Assembly (NCBI GenBank): GCA_946055715.1
Contig: CAMGGT010000086.1
Span: 1-5,204, forward strand
Direction of reading: 5' to 3'
From: an uncultured Clostridia bacterium
GTDB lineage: Bacteria; Bacillota; Clostridia; Oscillospirales; CAG-272
DNA length: 5,204 bases
How positions within the stretch are numbered: position 1 is the first letter of the stretch; every line of letters starts with the position of its first letter. Positions 1 through 5,172 of the stretch are shown piece after piece. A program made the translations under genes and the position numbers. The notes under the pieces are model-generated. The model saw nothing but the letters and a program-made list of their open reading frames with translations, was not told the origin of the DNA and searched no databases.

Positions 1-20
1 GCGGGAGCAAGCCCCCGCCC
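1..20. repeat. Hairpin-forming intergenic repeat, cut by window edge
   Basis: Bases 1-18 form a near-palindrome: GCGGG at 1-5 pairs with CCCGC at 14-18 around a short loop. Read on the minus strand, the stretch is GGGCGGGGGCTTGCTCCCGC. From memory this resembles short GC-rich interspersed repeats found between genes in Oscillospiraceae-type genomes, but I could not search for copies. No T-run follows on the plus strand, and the minus-strand continuation lies outside the window, so a terminator role cannot be judged. Confidence 0.35.
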
Positions 21-100
21 TACCGAATAACAAAACATTCCGCCAAAGCCAAGCAGCCGAAGGTCAACCATCAAGGTGTTGTCTCATTAGGGCAGAGACG

Positions 101-152
101 AAAAGAAAAAAGGGGGCTGTTGCAAGTGCATTTTCGCATTTGCGACAGCCCC
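101..152 (-). terminator. Rho-independent terminator of the transketolase operon
   Basis: Read on the minus strand, GGGGCTGT (152-145) pairs perfectly with ACAGCCCC (120-113). The stem continues inward with GCAA/TTGC after one mismatch, and a small TGC/GCA pair closes the top. The stem is followed directly by a T-rich tract, CTTTTTTCTTTT (112-101). It lies about 65 bases after the stop of the C-terminal transketolase gene and is oriented to end that operon. The opposite strand has only three T after the stem, so it is probably one-directional. Confidence 0.87.
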
Positions 153-215
153 TTTGGACGCGTGCAGTGGGCGTTGCATCCGCATCTCGGCGCATGCATG
201 GCCCCCGCGGGCGGT

Positions 216-1151
216 TTACTTCTTCATTGCGATGGCGGCTTTTGCCTTTTCGGCAATGTGGGCGGAGGTCAGGCCATAGTAGACCAACAGCTCCGACACC
301 GGGCCGCTGCGGCCGAACACATCTTCCATGCCCACCCGAAGGACCGGCACAGGGCAGGTCTCGCAGACCGCCTCTGTCACGGCGGCGCCAAAGCCGCCCA
401 GCACGGTATGCTCCTCGCAGGTGACCAGCGCGCCGGTCTTTTCGGCACAGGTGCGCAGCAGGTCGCGGTCGATGGGTTTGACGGTGGCCAGGTTGGCCAC
501 GGCGGCAGAGATGCCCTCGGCGGCCAGCATATCGGCGGCTTCCAGCGCGATGGAGGTCATCACGCCGGTGGCGCACAGGGTCACATCCGTGCCCTCCCGC
601 AGCAACTGTCCGCGCCCGATGGCAAAGGAATGCCCCGCCGTCACTTCCGGCACGGCATACCGCCCCAGGCGGATGTATACGGGGCCGTCGATCTTGAGTG
701 CGGCTTCCACCGCCGCAGCCGTCTCGGTGCAGTCGGCCGGGCAGATGACCGTCATGCCCGGGATGGTGCGCATCAGCGCCAGATCTTCGTTGCATTGATG
801 GGTAGCGCCGTCCTCACCCACCGTGATGCCCGCGTGGGTAGCACAGATCTTGACATTGAGGTGAGGGTAGCCGATGGAATTGCGGATCTGCTCAAAGCCG
901 CGCCCTGCCGCAAACATGGCAAAGGAGGAGGCAAAGACCGGCACGCCGGTGGAGGCGATGCCCGCCGCCACGCTCATCATGTTGCCCTCGGCAATGCCGC
1001 AGTTGATGAACCGGTCGGGGAAGGCATGGGCGAATACCGCGGTTTTGGTGGAGGCGGACAGATCCGCGTCCATGACATAAAAGAGATGGTCCTGCCCCAG
1101 CCGGGCAAGTGCCTCTCCGTAGGCCTCTCTGGTTGCTTTTTTATCAGCCAT
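216..1151 (-). CDS. Transketolase, C-terminal subunit (split form)
   Basis: This 311-aa protein matches the pyrimidine-binding and C-terminal domains of transketolase. With its partner it should transfer two-carbon ketol units between sugar phosphates in the cytoplasm (non-oxidative pentose phosphate pathway), using thiamine diphosphate. The pyrimidine-binding domain spans roughly residues 5-165. It includes GIAEGNM (52-58), whose Glu55 is the expected cofactor-activating glutamate, and HAGITVGEDGATHQ (106-119), a hallmark of the family. The C-terminal domain (about 185-305) has VKPID (224-228) and CEEHTVLGGFG (245-255). The start at 1151 is chosen because GGAGG precedes it at good spacing and the protein then begins MADKKATREAYG, as in relatives. 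An in-frame ATG at 1241 would add 30 residues read inside the upstream gene. It overlaps that gene by 8 bases, which suggests translational coupling. The exact sugar substrate cannot be read from sequence; a specialised ketolase such as apulose-4-phosphate transketolase (AptB type) is possible. Confidence 0.93.
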   Translation of the reverse strand: MADKKATREAYGEALARLGQDHLFYVMDADLSASTKTAVFAHAFPDRFINCGIAEGNMMSVAAGIASTGVPVFASSFAMFAAGRGFEQIRNSIGYPHLNVKICATHAGITVGEDGATHQCNEDLALMRTIPGMTVICPADCTETAAAVEAALKIDGPVYIRLGRYAVPEVTAGHSFAIGRGQLLREGTDVTLCATGVMTSIALEAADMLAAEGISAAVANLATVKPIDRDLLRTCAEKTGALVTCEEHTVLGGFGAAVTEAVCETCPVPVLRVGMEDVFGRSGPVSELLVYYGLTSAHIAEKAKAAIAMKK

Positions 1152-1983
1152 GACGGTATCCTCCCTCCGATCGTGCCTGCAGTTCTGCCATGGCAGACTG
1201 ATACTGCGTGTCGTTTGGCGCTTTGCCGTGCCAGCCGACATTGTTTTCCATAAAGGAGACGCCCTTTCCCTTCACGGAAGCGGCGATGATGGCCGTGGGC
1301 ATGCCCTTGGTAGCGCGCGCTTCGTCCAGCGCGGTCATGATCTGCGCACAGTCGTGGGCATTGATGCGGATGACATGCCAGCCGAAGGCACGGAACTTTT
1401 CGTCATGGGGGGTGGGGTTCATCACCTCGGTCACGGCGCCGTCGATCTGCAGGCCGTTGCTGTCCACAAACAGGCAGAGGTTGTCCAGATGATAGTGCGC
1501 GGCAAACATGGCCGCCTCCCACACCTGGCCTTCTTCGCTTTCGCCGTCGCCGATGACGGTATACACGCGGTAGTCTTTTTTGCGGAGTTTGCCGGAAATC
1601 GCCATGCCGCAGGCGGCCGAAATGCCCTGCCCAAGCGAGCCGGTGGTCATGTCCACACCGGGGGTCTTGCGCATGTCGGGGTGGCCTTGCAGGCGGCTGT
1701 CTGTGTGGCGGAGGGTGGTAAGCTCTTCTGTCGGGAAGAAGCCGCATTCTGCCAGCGCGGCATACAGCGCCGGGGCGCAATGCCCTTTGGAAAGCACAAA
1801 GCGGTCTCTGTCTTCCCAGTCGGGGCGCTGTGGGTCATAGCGCATTTCCCGCCCGTACAGCACCGCAAGGATGTCTGCCACCGACAGAGAACCGCCGGGA
1901 TGACCCGACTTGGCGTGGTAGATACCGGTCAGCGCACCCATGCGGATGCGGTTGGCCAGTTCTGCAACCGGAATTTGTAACAT
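1144..1983 (-). CDS. Transketolase, N-terminal subunit (split form)
   Basis: This 279-aa protein is the thiamine-diphosphate (pyrophosphate-binding) domain of transketolase. It is about the length expected for the first half of the roughly 620-660 aa single-chain enzyme. Visible family motifs are SGHPGG (26-31), SKGH (65-68), TGSLGQG (114-120), the metal/cofactor motif GDGESEEG (145-152) completed by DSN (174-176), and KGKGVSFMEN (238-247) followed by WHGKAP (251-256). Asp146 and Asn176 are the predicted Mg2+ ligands. The start at 1983 follows AAGGGAGAT, with GGGAG seven bases from ATG. The stop TGA (1146-1144) lies inside the next gene, so both halves come from one message and should assemble into one enzyme. 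All key residues are present, with no frameshift. Transcription probably starts near 2203, giving a long leader. Whether the pair acts in the general pentose phosphate pathway or on a special sugar is not visible. Confidence 0.93.
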   Translation of the reverse strand: MLQIPVAELANRIRMGALTGIYHAKSGHPGGSLSVADILAVLYGREMRYDPQRPDWEDRDRFVLSKGHCAPALYAALAECGFFPTEELTTLRHTDSRLQGHPDMRKTPGVDMTTGSLGQGISAACGMAISGKLRKKDYRVYTVIGDGESEEGQVWEAAMFAAHYHLDNLCLFVDSNGLQIDGAVTEVMNPTPHDEKFRAFGWHVIRINAHDCAQIMTALDEARATKGMPTAIIAASVKGKGVSFMENNVGWHGKAPNDTQYQSAMAELQARSEGGYRHG

Positions 1984-2005
1984 AGATGATCTCCCTTATA
2001 TTATC

Positions 2006-2032
2006 TGCCCCACCACGGGGCATGTCTGACAT
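2006..2032 (-). promoter_or_regulatory. Hairpin and adjacent palindrome upstream of the transketolase ribosome binding site
   Basis: TGCCCC and GGGGCA (2006-2011 and 2017-2022) form a 6-bp GC-rich hairpin with a 5-base loop. It ends eight bases before the AAGGGAG ribosome binding site (1997-1991) on the minus strand. It abuts a perfect 11-bp palindrome, ATGTCTGACAT (2022-2032), which can act only as a DNA dyad because its RNA loop would be one base. Either could affect expression, but no known regulator is recognised. Confidence 0.4.
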
Positions 2033-2154
2033 AAAACAGCGCGGATGCGCGGTATCCGGGGCCTGCGGTGCGGATGCCGTCGACTTGTGAAGGCACCGAC
2101 GCGGCCGGGTATCTGCGCGGACAGTTTTTTCGCCGGAACCATTGATGCGCGGAT

Positions 2155-2199
2155 AAAAAACAAAGAGAAGAAAGCGCCGCGCCCGCAGTCAAGCGGCGC
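2155..2199 (-). terminator. Terminator-like hairpin at the start of the transketolase leader (possible attenuator)
   Basis: On the minus strand, GCGCCGC (2199-2193) pairs perfectly with GCGGCGC (2180-2174) across a 12-base loop. It is followed at once by a pyrimidine-rich tract from 2173 that ends in TTTGTTTTTT (2155). This looks like an intrinsic terminator with an imperfect U-tract. It begins only a few bases after the predicted start of the transketolase transcript, so it could attenuate that operon. Alternatively it may stop read-through from the operon upstream. Confidence 0.5.
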
Positions 2200-2236
2200 A
2201 CCGAAAGGTATTATACCACCTCGCGGCCCGCTTGAC
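2188..2236. promoter_or_regulatory. 49-bp nested dyad around the transketolase promoter, candidate operator
   Basis: GTCAAGCGG (2188-2196) and CCGCTTGAC (2228-2236) are a perfect 9-bp inverted repeat. Their centre, base 2212, is also the centre of the palindrome GGTATTATACC (2207-2217). The inner palindrome contains the -10 box, the right arm overlaps the -35 box, and the left arm lies just downstream of the predicted start. Each arm centre is 20 bp from the middle, close to two helical turns. The arrangement suits a dimeric or multimeric DNA-binding regulator. The RNA cannot form the large dyad, because one arm is upstream of the start site. Confidence 0.5.
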
Positions 2237-2238
2237 AA
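2210..2238 (-). promoter_or_regulatory. Sigma-A type promoter for the transketolase operon
   Basis: On the minus strand, TTGTCA (2238-2233) and a perfect TATAAT (2215-2210) are separated by exactly 17 bases. Transcription should begin around 2201-2204. This is the best promoter match upstream of the transketolase genes. A weaker CAGACA/GATAAT pair nearer the gene would start transcription inside the ribosome binding site. Confidence 0.75.
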
Positions 2239-2248
2239 CCGCCCGCCG

Positions 2249-2343
2249 AAAAAAAGAGTGACCCACAGGCAAATTTTGCATGGGAGGGAAAGGCCGCCTG
2301 CTGCCCCGCCCCCGAAAGCAGGCGTGTTGCGATTGCCTGCGGG
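2249..2343 (-). terminator. Possible terminator of the lipoprotein operon
   Basis: Just after the stop at 2350, the minus strand holds CCCGCAGGC (2343-2335), which can pair over nine positions (one G-U) with GCCTGTGGG (2270-2262). A run of seven T follows at 2255-2249. The loop is long (about 64 bases), and six bases separate stem and T-run. A competing local hairpin, GCAGGC/GCCTGC (2340-2335 with 2323-2318), is followed by only three T. Either could end the transcript; neither is textbook. Confidence 0.35.
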
Positions 2344-2349
2344 AGGGGG

Positions 2350-2946
2350 TCATGCTTCCGGCAGGTCTGCCTCTGTGAACAGGTGGCCGTTTTGCGTTCT
2401 TTCAAGCACCGAGACGATCCACCCTTCGGCGGTCTGCGGAACGGGCGCGTACATGGAAAAAGCGGCGCAGGCATAGCGGAACAGCAGAAAGCGAAAGCAC
2501 GCATCCGCTTTTTCGGGGCATGCCTCAAAGCGGAAATGCCCCACCCGGCTGACCTTCTGCACCGTGTGCATCAGCGGCGCGTCGCGCAACAGGGTCTGCC
2601 CCGCCGCCCCTTTGACGGCAAGCCGCAGGCAGAACCCGGCCTGCTCTTCACAAACGGACAGGTGCAGTTCTGCGTGCGGGCTGATGCCCTCGGCCGTGCG
2701 GCACAGGCAGGCCAACACATACAGCAGCCCATGCGCGCTGACAGATACGCAGTCAAGCGGCGAGAGCGTCTCCGCCGACGAGACGGACAAGCCCGGTTCC
2801 ACATCGTGCCGCAGGACCCCGCACAGAAAGCCGTATAGTGTGTCCATCCGATAGGGCTGTTTGCGAAAGTGAAAACGGTCTGCCACCTCATCCGCCGCAA
2901 GCACTGCGCCCGATGCGGAAGCATCTTTGCTTTTCGGAGTTGCCAC
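2350..2946 (-). CDS. Hypothetical cytoplasmic cysteine-rich protein, perhaps a degenerate kinase-type ATPase fold
   Basis: I do not recognise this 198-aa protein. The GTG at 2946 is preferred because GGAGGG lies six bases upstream of it. An ATG two codons earlier (2952) directly abuts that site, which is too close, though GAGG four bases away could serve it. It follows the lipoprotein gene by about a dozen bases, so the two form an operon. No signal peptide or membrane segment is visible. There are nine cysteines, scattered rather than in metal-binding pairs. Residues about 65-115 (ATG numbering) have the hydrophobic pattern of the start of a histidine-kinase ATPase domain: a helix like LLYVLACLCRTAEG, then two strands, ELHLSVCEE and FCLRLAVKG. 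The N-box asparagines and glycine-rich ATP lid are missing, so it is unlikely to bind ATP in the usual way. The resemblance is inference from pattern alone. Codon use and GC content look like the neighbours. Confidence 0.75.
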   Translation of the reverse strand: MATPKSKDASASGAVLAADEVADRFHFRKQPYRMDTLYGFLCGVLRHDVEPGLSVSSAETLSPLDCVSVSAHGLLYVLACLCRTAEGISPHAELHLSVCEEQAGFCLRLAVKGAAGQTLLRDAPLMHTVQKVSRVGHFRFEACPEKADACFRFLLFRYACAAFSMYAPVPQTAEGWIVSVLERTQNGHLFTEADLPEA

Positions 2947-2958
2947 GGTCATCCCTCC

Positions 2959-4023
2959 TCAGTCGTCGGGGCCGTTTTTGTAGGCGTCAAAGGCGCTTTT
3001 GTAGGAGACGGAAAGGCCGTTTGCCGTCTCTTCCAGACGGGTGAACAGGCAATGGTCGATATACAACTCCGAAAGTGCCGTCAGCATGCCCGGGTCATCC
3101 GGCAGGGTCGGGTCCTTCTGTGTTTTCATGACGATGTAATAGCCCTCATAGGTCTCGATGATGCCGCTGAGTTCGCCCACATTCAGAGTCTGCACGGCCT
3201 CGATCACCTCCCGGTAGACCGCATCTGCCGAAGCGGCGGTGGTGAGAATGCCGTAGTTGATGTCATCCGGGCTGAGGTTATAGCCATAGAGCACCATCTG
3301 CTCCCGGCGTTGCTCATAGGTGGTGCAGCCCTGCAGCACCGAGAGCGCCTCTGCCATCCACGCGGCCTGGTCAAAGACATCCGACTTTTCGCGCTTGACC
3401 CACAGAAAGTTGAGGCACTCGTCCCCCTCATAAAAGGCGCGGACAGTGGCCTCGTCCTGCGCGACCGTACCGTCGGCAAAGGTGGTGTGATAGTACTCGG
3501 AGAGCAGTTTCAGGCAGGCCTGGCGGCGCAGAAACAGCCGATAGGCGCTGTCGGTGAAGTGGTTGTCTTCCAGATATTGCAGATAGGCCTTCTGCGAGCC
3601 GTGCCCCTCTACTTCCGCGCCGTTGAAGTAGCCGCCTTCAATCTCTACCCTTACATATTCGTTTACCAGGTCGTCCACCCCGTCAGAAAAGGGGTCGATG
3701 CCGCAGGCCGCTGCCATGGCAAAGGTGCCGTAAAGCTCCCGCCAGCCATCCTCGATCATCTCCTTTATGCGGGCGAGGTATACGGCGCTGTCCGGCCCGG
3801 TCCACACCGATCCGTCCCCGCCGTCCACCGTTGCGCGGTAGGTATAAAACAGCGCGCGGTAGAGCTCATAGCGCACCTCATAGCCGCCCACATCGGCCAC
3901 CACGGTACGGTCTTTTTTGCTGCTGCGTTTTTCCGCATACTTGTCACAGCCGGAAAAGCACAAAAGACAGGCGGCAAGGCACAACAGACAGACAAGGGAT
4001 TGCAAAAAGCGACGGGCGCGCAT
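2959..4023 (-). CDS. Lipoprotein resembling PrsA/SurA-type peptidyl-prolyl isomerase foldases
   Basis: This 354-aa protein begins with a lipoprotein signal: basic MRARR, a hydrophobic stretch (6-23) and a lipobox FSGC with Cys26 as the predicted lipidated residue. It should be anchored outside the cytoplasmic membrane. Residues about 41-65 (VVADVGGYEVRYELYRALF) match the opening of SurA/PrsA N-terminal chaperone domains, followed by mostly helical sequence to about 200. Residues about 205-302 resemble a parvulin-like domain: LNFLWVK near its start and LNVGELSGIIETYEGYYIVM (280-299) near its end, like the family's usual GE-S-vv-t--GyhI motif. The central glycine-rich parvulin motif and the early HIL histidine are not evident, so it may be a chaperone without isomerase activity. 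ATG 4023 has AAAGGAGAA at good spacing. It leads a two-gene operon with the hypothetical protein downstream and is divergent from hprK. Family assignment is fairly confident; substrate is unknown. Confidence 0.82.
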   Translation of the reverse strand: MRARRFLQSLVCLLCLAACLLCFSGCDKYAEKRSSKKDRTVVADVGGYEVRYELYRALFYTYRATVDGGDGSVWTGPDSAVYLARIKEMIEDGWRELYGTFAMAAACGIDPFSDGVDDLVNEYVRVEIEGGYFNGAEVEGHGSQKAYLQYLEDNHFTDSAYRLFLRRQACLKLLSEYYHTTFADGTVAQDEATVRAFYEGDECLNFLWVKREKSDVFDQAAWMAEALSVLQGCTTYEQRREQMVLYGYNLSPDDINYGILTTAASADAVYREVIEAVQTLNVGELSGIIETYEGYYIVMKTQKDPTLPDDPGMLTALSELYIDHCLFTRLEETANGLSVSYKSAFDAYKNGPDD

Positions 4024-4046
4024 ACACTTCTCCTTTTTGGGTTTTT

Positions 4047-4061
4047 GGCGGCAGAGCCGCC
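4047..4061 (-). other. Perfect hairpin in the lipoprotein gene leader
   Basis: GGCGGC (4047-4052) and GCCGCC (4056-4061) form a 6-bp all-GC stem with a 3-base loop. It lies about ten bases upstream of the AAAGGAGAA ribosome binding site of the lipoprotein gene. On the minus strand it is followed by AAAAACCC, so it is not a terminator for that transcript. It may stabilise the message or influence ribosome access. Confidence 0.45.
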
Positions 4062-4110
4062 GCAGATACTTTTTTTCGTCAAAACGGCAAACATAATACT
4101 TCGTGGGTTC

Positions 4111-4119
4111 AGTATAGCA
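4111..4119 (-). promoter_or_regulatory. Extended -10 promoter for the lipoprotein operon
   Basis: On the minus strand, TGCTATACT is an extended -10 element (TG, one base, then TATACT at 4116-4111). No good -35 hexamer is found at 16-18 bp, which is typical of activator-dependent or extended -10 promoters. Transcription should start near 4104, giving a leader of about 80 bases. A weaker alternative -10, TATTAT, lies at 4098-4093. Confidence 0.6.
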
Positions 4120-4126
4120 AAATATT

Positions 4127-4144
4127 GTGAACGAAATATGAACG
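4127..4144 (-). promoter_or_regulatory. Pho-box-like direct repeat upstream of the lipoprotein promoter
   Basis: On the minus strand CGTTCATATTTCGTTCAC holds two copies of CGTTCA(T/C) exactly 11 bp apart; with the next base each repeat reads CGTTCAYA. Against the enterobacterial Pho box as I recall it (CTKTCATAWAWCTGTCAY), 14 of 18 positions fit. The hexamers TTCATA and TTCACA also fit the Bacillus PhoP repeat TT(A/C/T)A(C/T)A with 5-bp spacing. The box ends exactly 10 bp before the -10, where a -35 would otherwise be. Binding by a PhoB/OmpR-family regulator is inferred. Confidence 0.5.
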
Positions 4145-4165
4145 CTCTCTTTTTATCGAAAAGAT

Positions 4166-4194
4166 TTGCATTTTGTACATGTCTTTTGTATAAT
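4166..4194 (+). promoter_or_regulatory. Sigma-A type promoter for hprK
   Basis: TTGCAT (4166-4171) and a perfect TATAAT (4189-4194) are separated by 17 bases. Transcription should start near 4201, giving a leader of about 28 bases before the hprK start. This also rules out a start at the in-frame ATG at 4166, which lies within the promoter itself. Confidence 0.8.
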
Positions 4195-4228
4195 GGAACA
4201 TGAAAAAACGCACCACAGGAGGCGCCTC

Positions 4229-5167
4229 ATGTCCGGGAAATATCAAGTCTCTTTGCAGAAGATCATCGATGACCTTTCGCTCAACTGCGTATATCTGCCC
4301 ATGCCGGCAGAGCAGATCCGGGTCAAGACCGAGAATGTCAACCGTCCGGGGCTGGCACTGTCCGGTTTTTATGACCATTATGATGCCGATCGCATCCAGA
4401 TCATCGGCAAGGTAGAATACCTCTATCTGCAACAGCTTGCCCCCGAGGACCGCCGTGCCAAACTGGAGGTGTTTTTTGCCTCCCGCCCCGTGGCGGTGGT
4501 GATGGCGCGCGGGCAGGACTACGGAGAGGACTCGCTGGACTGCGCCCGCAGATACGGCGTACCCCTGCTCTCCACCCCCGACACCACAAGCAACATCCTG
4601 GCGGCGCTGATCGCCTTTCTGAATGTGCAGCTCGCCCCCCGCATCACCCGCCACGGCGTTTTGGTGGAGGTATATGGCGAAGGCATACTGCTTTTGGGAG
4701 AAAGCGGCATCGGCAAAAGCGAAGCCGCCATTGAGCTGGTCAAGCGCGGCCACCGCCTCATCGCCGACGACGCCGTGGACATCAAGCGCGTCTCGGCCAA
4801 AACGCTGGTGGGCGAGTCGCCGGAGCTGATCCGGCACTATGTGGAACTGCGCGGCATCGGCGTGGTGGATGTGCGCCGCCTGTTTGGCGTGGGTGCCGTC
4901 AAGTCCGCCGAAAAGATCGATCTGATCATCAACCTGGAGCAATGGCAGGAAAACAAGATGTATGACCGACTGGGCATCGACAGCCAGACGACCGAAATTC
5001 TGGGCATTTCCGTCCCGTCCATCGTGATTCCCGTGCGCCCCGGACGGAACCTGGCCATCATCATCGAGATCGCCGCCATGAACAACCGCCAGAAGCGAAT
5101 GGGCTACAATACGGCGGAGGAATTCAATAAAAAACTTATGGGCGATATGGGCCTGGAAGAGAGGTGA
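4229..5167 (+). CDS. hprK: HPr kinase/phosphorylase (HprK)
   Basis: This 312-aa protein is full length for HprK (about 310 aa in Firmicutes). The enzyme phosphorylates HPr on Ser46 when glycolytic intermediates are high and dephosphorylates it when phosphate is high. It thereby controls carbon catabolite repression and sugar uptake by the phosphotransferase system in the cytoplasm. Residues 1-130 are the N-terminal domain. The catalytic domain shows HGVLVEVYGEG (142-152) with the conserved His142, the P-loop GESGIGKS (157-164), the acidic LIADDAVDI (178-185), the family signature ELRGIGVVDV (207-216), YDRLG (245-249), and PVRPGRNLA (268-276), all intact. ATG 4229 has AGGAGG (4217-4222) six bases upstream. 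A perfect 10-bp palindrome, GAGGCGCCTC (4219-4228), covers the ribosome binding site. The next gene starts about five bases after the stop, so hprK probably leads an operon. Confidence 0.97.
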   Translation: MSGKYQVSLQKIIDDLSLNCVYLPMPAEQIRVKTENVNRPGLALSGFYDHYDADRIQIIGKVEYLYLQQLAPEDRRAKLEVFFASRPVAVVMARGQDYGEDSLDCARRYGVPLLSTPDTTSNILAALIAFLNVQLAPRITRHGVLVEVYGEGILLLGESGIGKSEAAIELVKRGHRLIADDAVDIKRVSAKTLVGESPELIRHYVELRGIGVVDVRRLFGVGAVKSAEKIDLIINLEQWQENKMYDRLGIDSQTTEILGISVPSIVIPVRPGRNLAIIIEIAAMNNRQKRMGYNTAEEFNKKLMGDMGLEER

Positions 5168-5172
5168 GCGCT

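Larger units (their letters stand above)
1984..2203 (-). other. Long structured 5' leader of the transketolase operon
   Basis: If the promoter at 2210-2238 is used, the transcript has about 220 untranslated bases before the start at 1983. I see no gene in it. It contains a terminator-like hairpin at its 5' end (2199-2174 plus a T-rich tract). In the middle, GGTGCC and GGCATC flank a loop around 2076-2098. A CGGAT segment (about 2055-2059) could pair with either of two ATCCG copies, one upstream and one downstream. A strong hairpin (2006-2022) lies just before the ribosome binding site. GCGGATGC occurs twice on the plus strand (2041-2048 and 2070-2077). It does not match the thiamine-pyrophosphate riboswitch core, T-box or other riboswitch motifs I know. 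Confidence 0.45.

Noticed and set aside
1152..1241. A 30-residue N-terminal extension of the C-terminal transketolase gene (ATG at 1241)
   Set aside because: The extension is translated from inside the conserved upstream gene, resembles no transketolase sequence, and the start at 1151 has its own strong ribosome binding site.
120..1980. Long plus-strand open frames (120-1253 and 1150-1980) opposite the transketolase genes
   Set aside because: They are antisense to strongly conserved enzyme genes, lack convincing ribosome binding sites, and show low-complexity Gly/His/Arg/Ala content typical of shadow frames in GC-rich DNA.
2000..2032. A promoter close to the transketolase start (CAGACA, 17 bp, GATAAT on the minus strand)
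   Set aside because: It would start transcription inside the ribosome binding site, about ten bases before the start codon; the upstream TTGTCA/TATAAT promoter is a better match.
1984..2203. A thiamine-pyrophosphate riboswitch in the transketolase leader
   Set aside because: Expected for a thiamine enzyme's neighbourhood, but the conserved CTGAGA and ACCTGATC-type core segments are absent.
4125..4139. A possible catabolite-responsive element (cre) between hprK and the lipoprotein gene
   Set aside because: TTGTGAACGAAATAT fits the left half and central CG of the cre consensus, but the right half (the CA end) is missing and one A is replaced. The stretch is better explained by the 11-bp direct repeats.
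2869..4203. A 444-codon plus-strand open frame opposite the lipoprotein gene
   Set aside because: It covers the lipoprotein gene antisense, has no good ribosome binding site, and runs through both divergent promoters. The minus-strand product has a signal peptide, lipobox and foldase motifs, so that strand is the coding one.
4109..4942. Minus-strand open frame opposite hprK
   Set aside because: It is the antisense shadow of a fully conserved hprK, with no start signal of its own.
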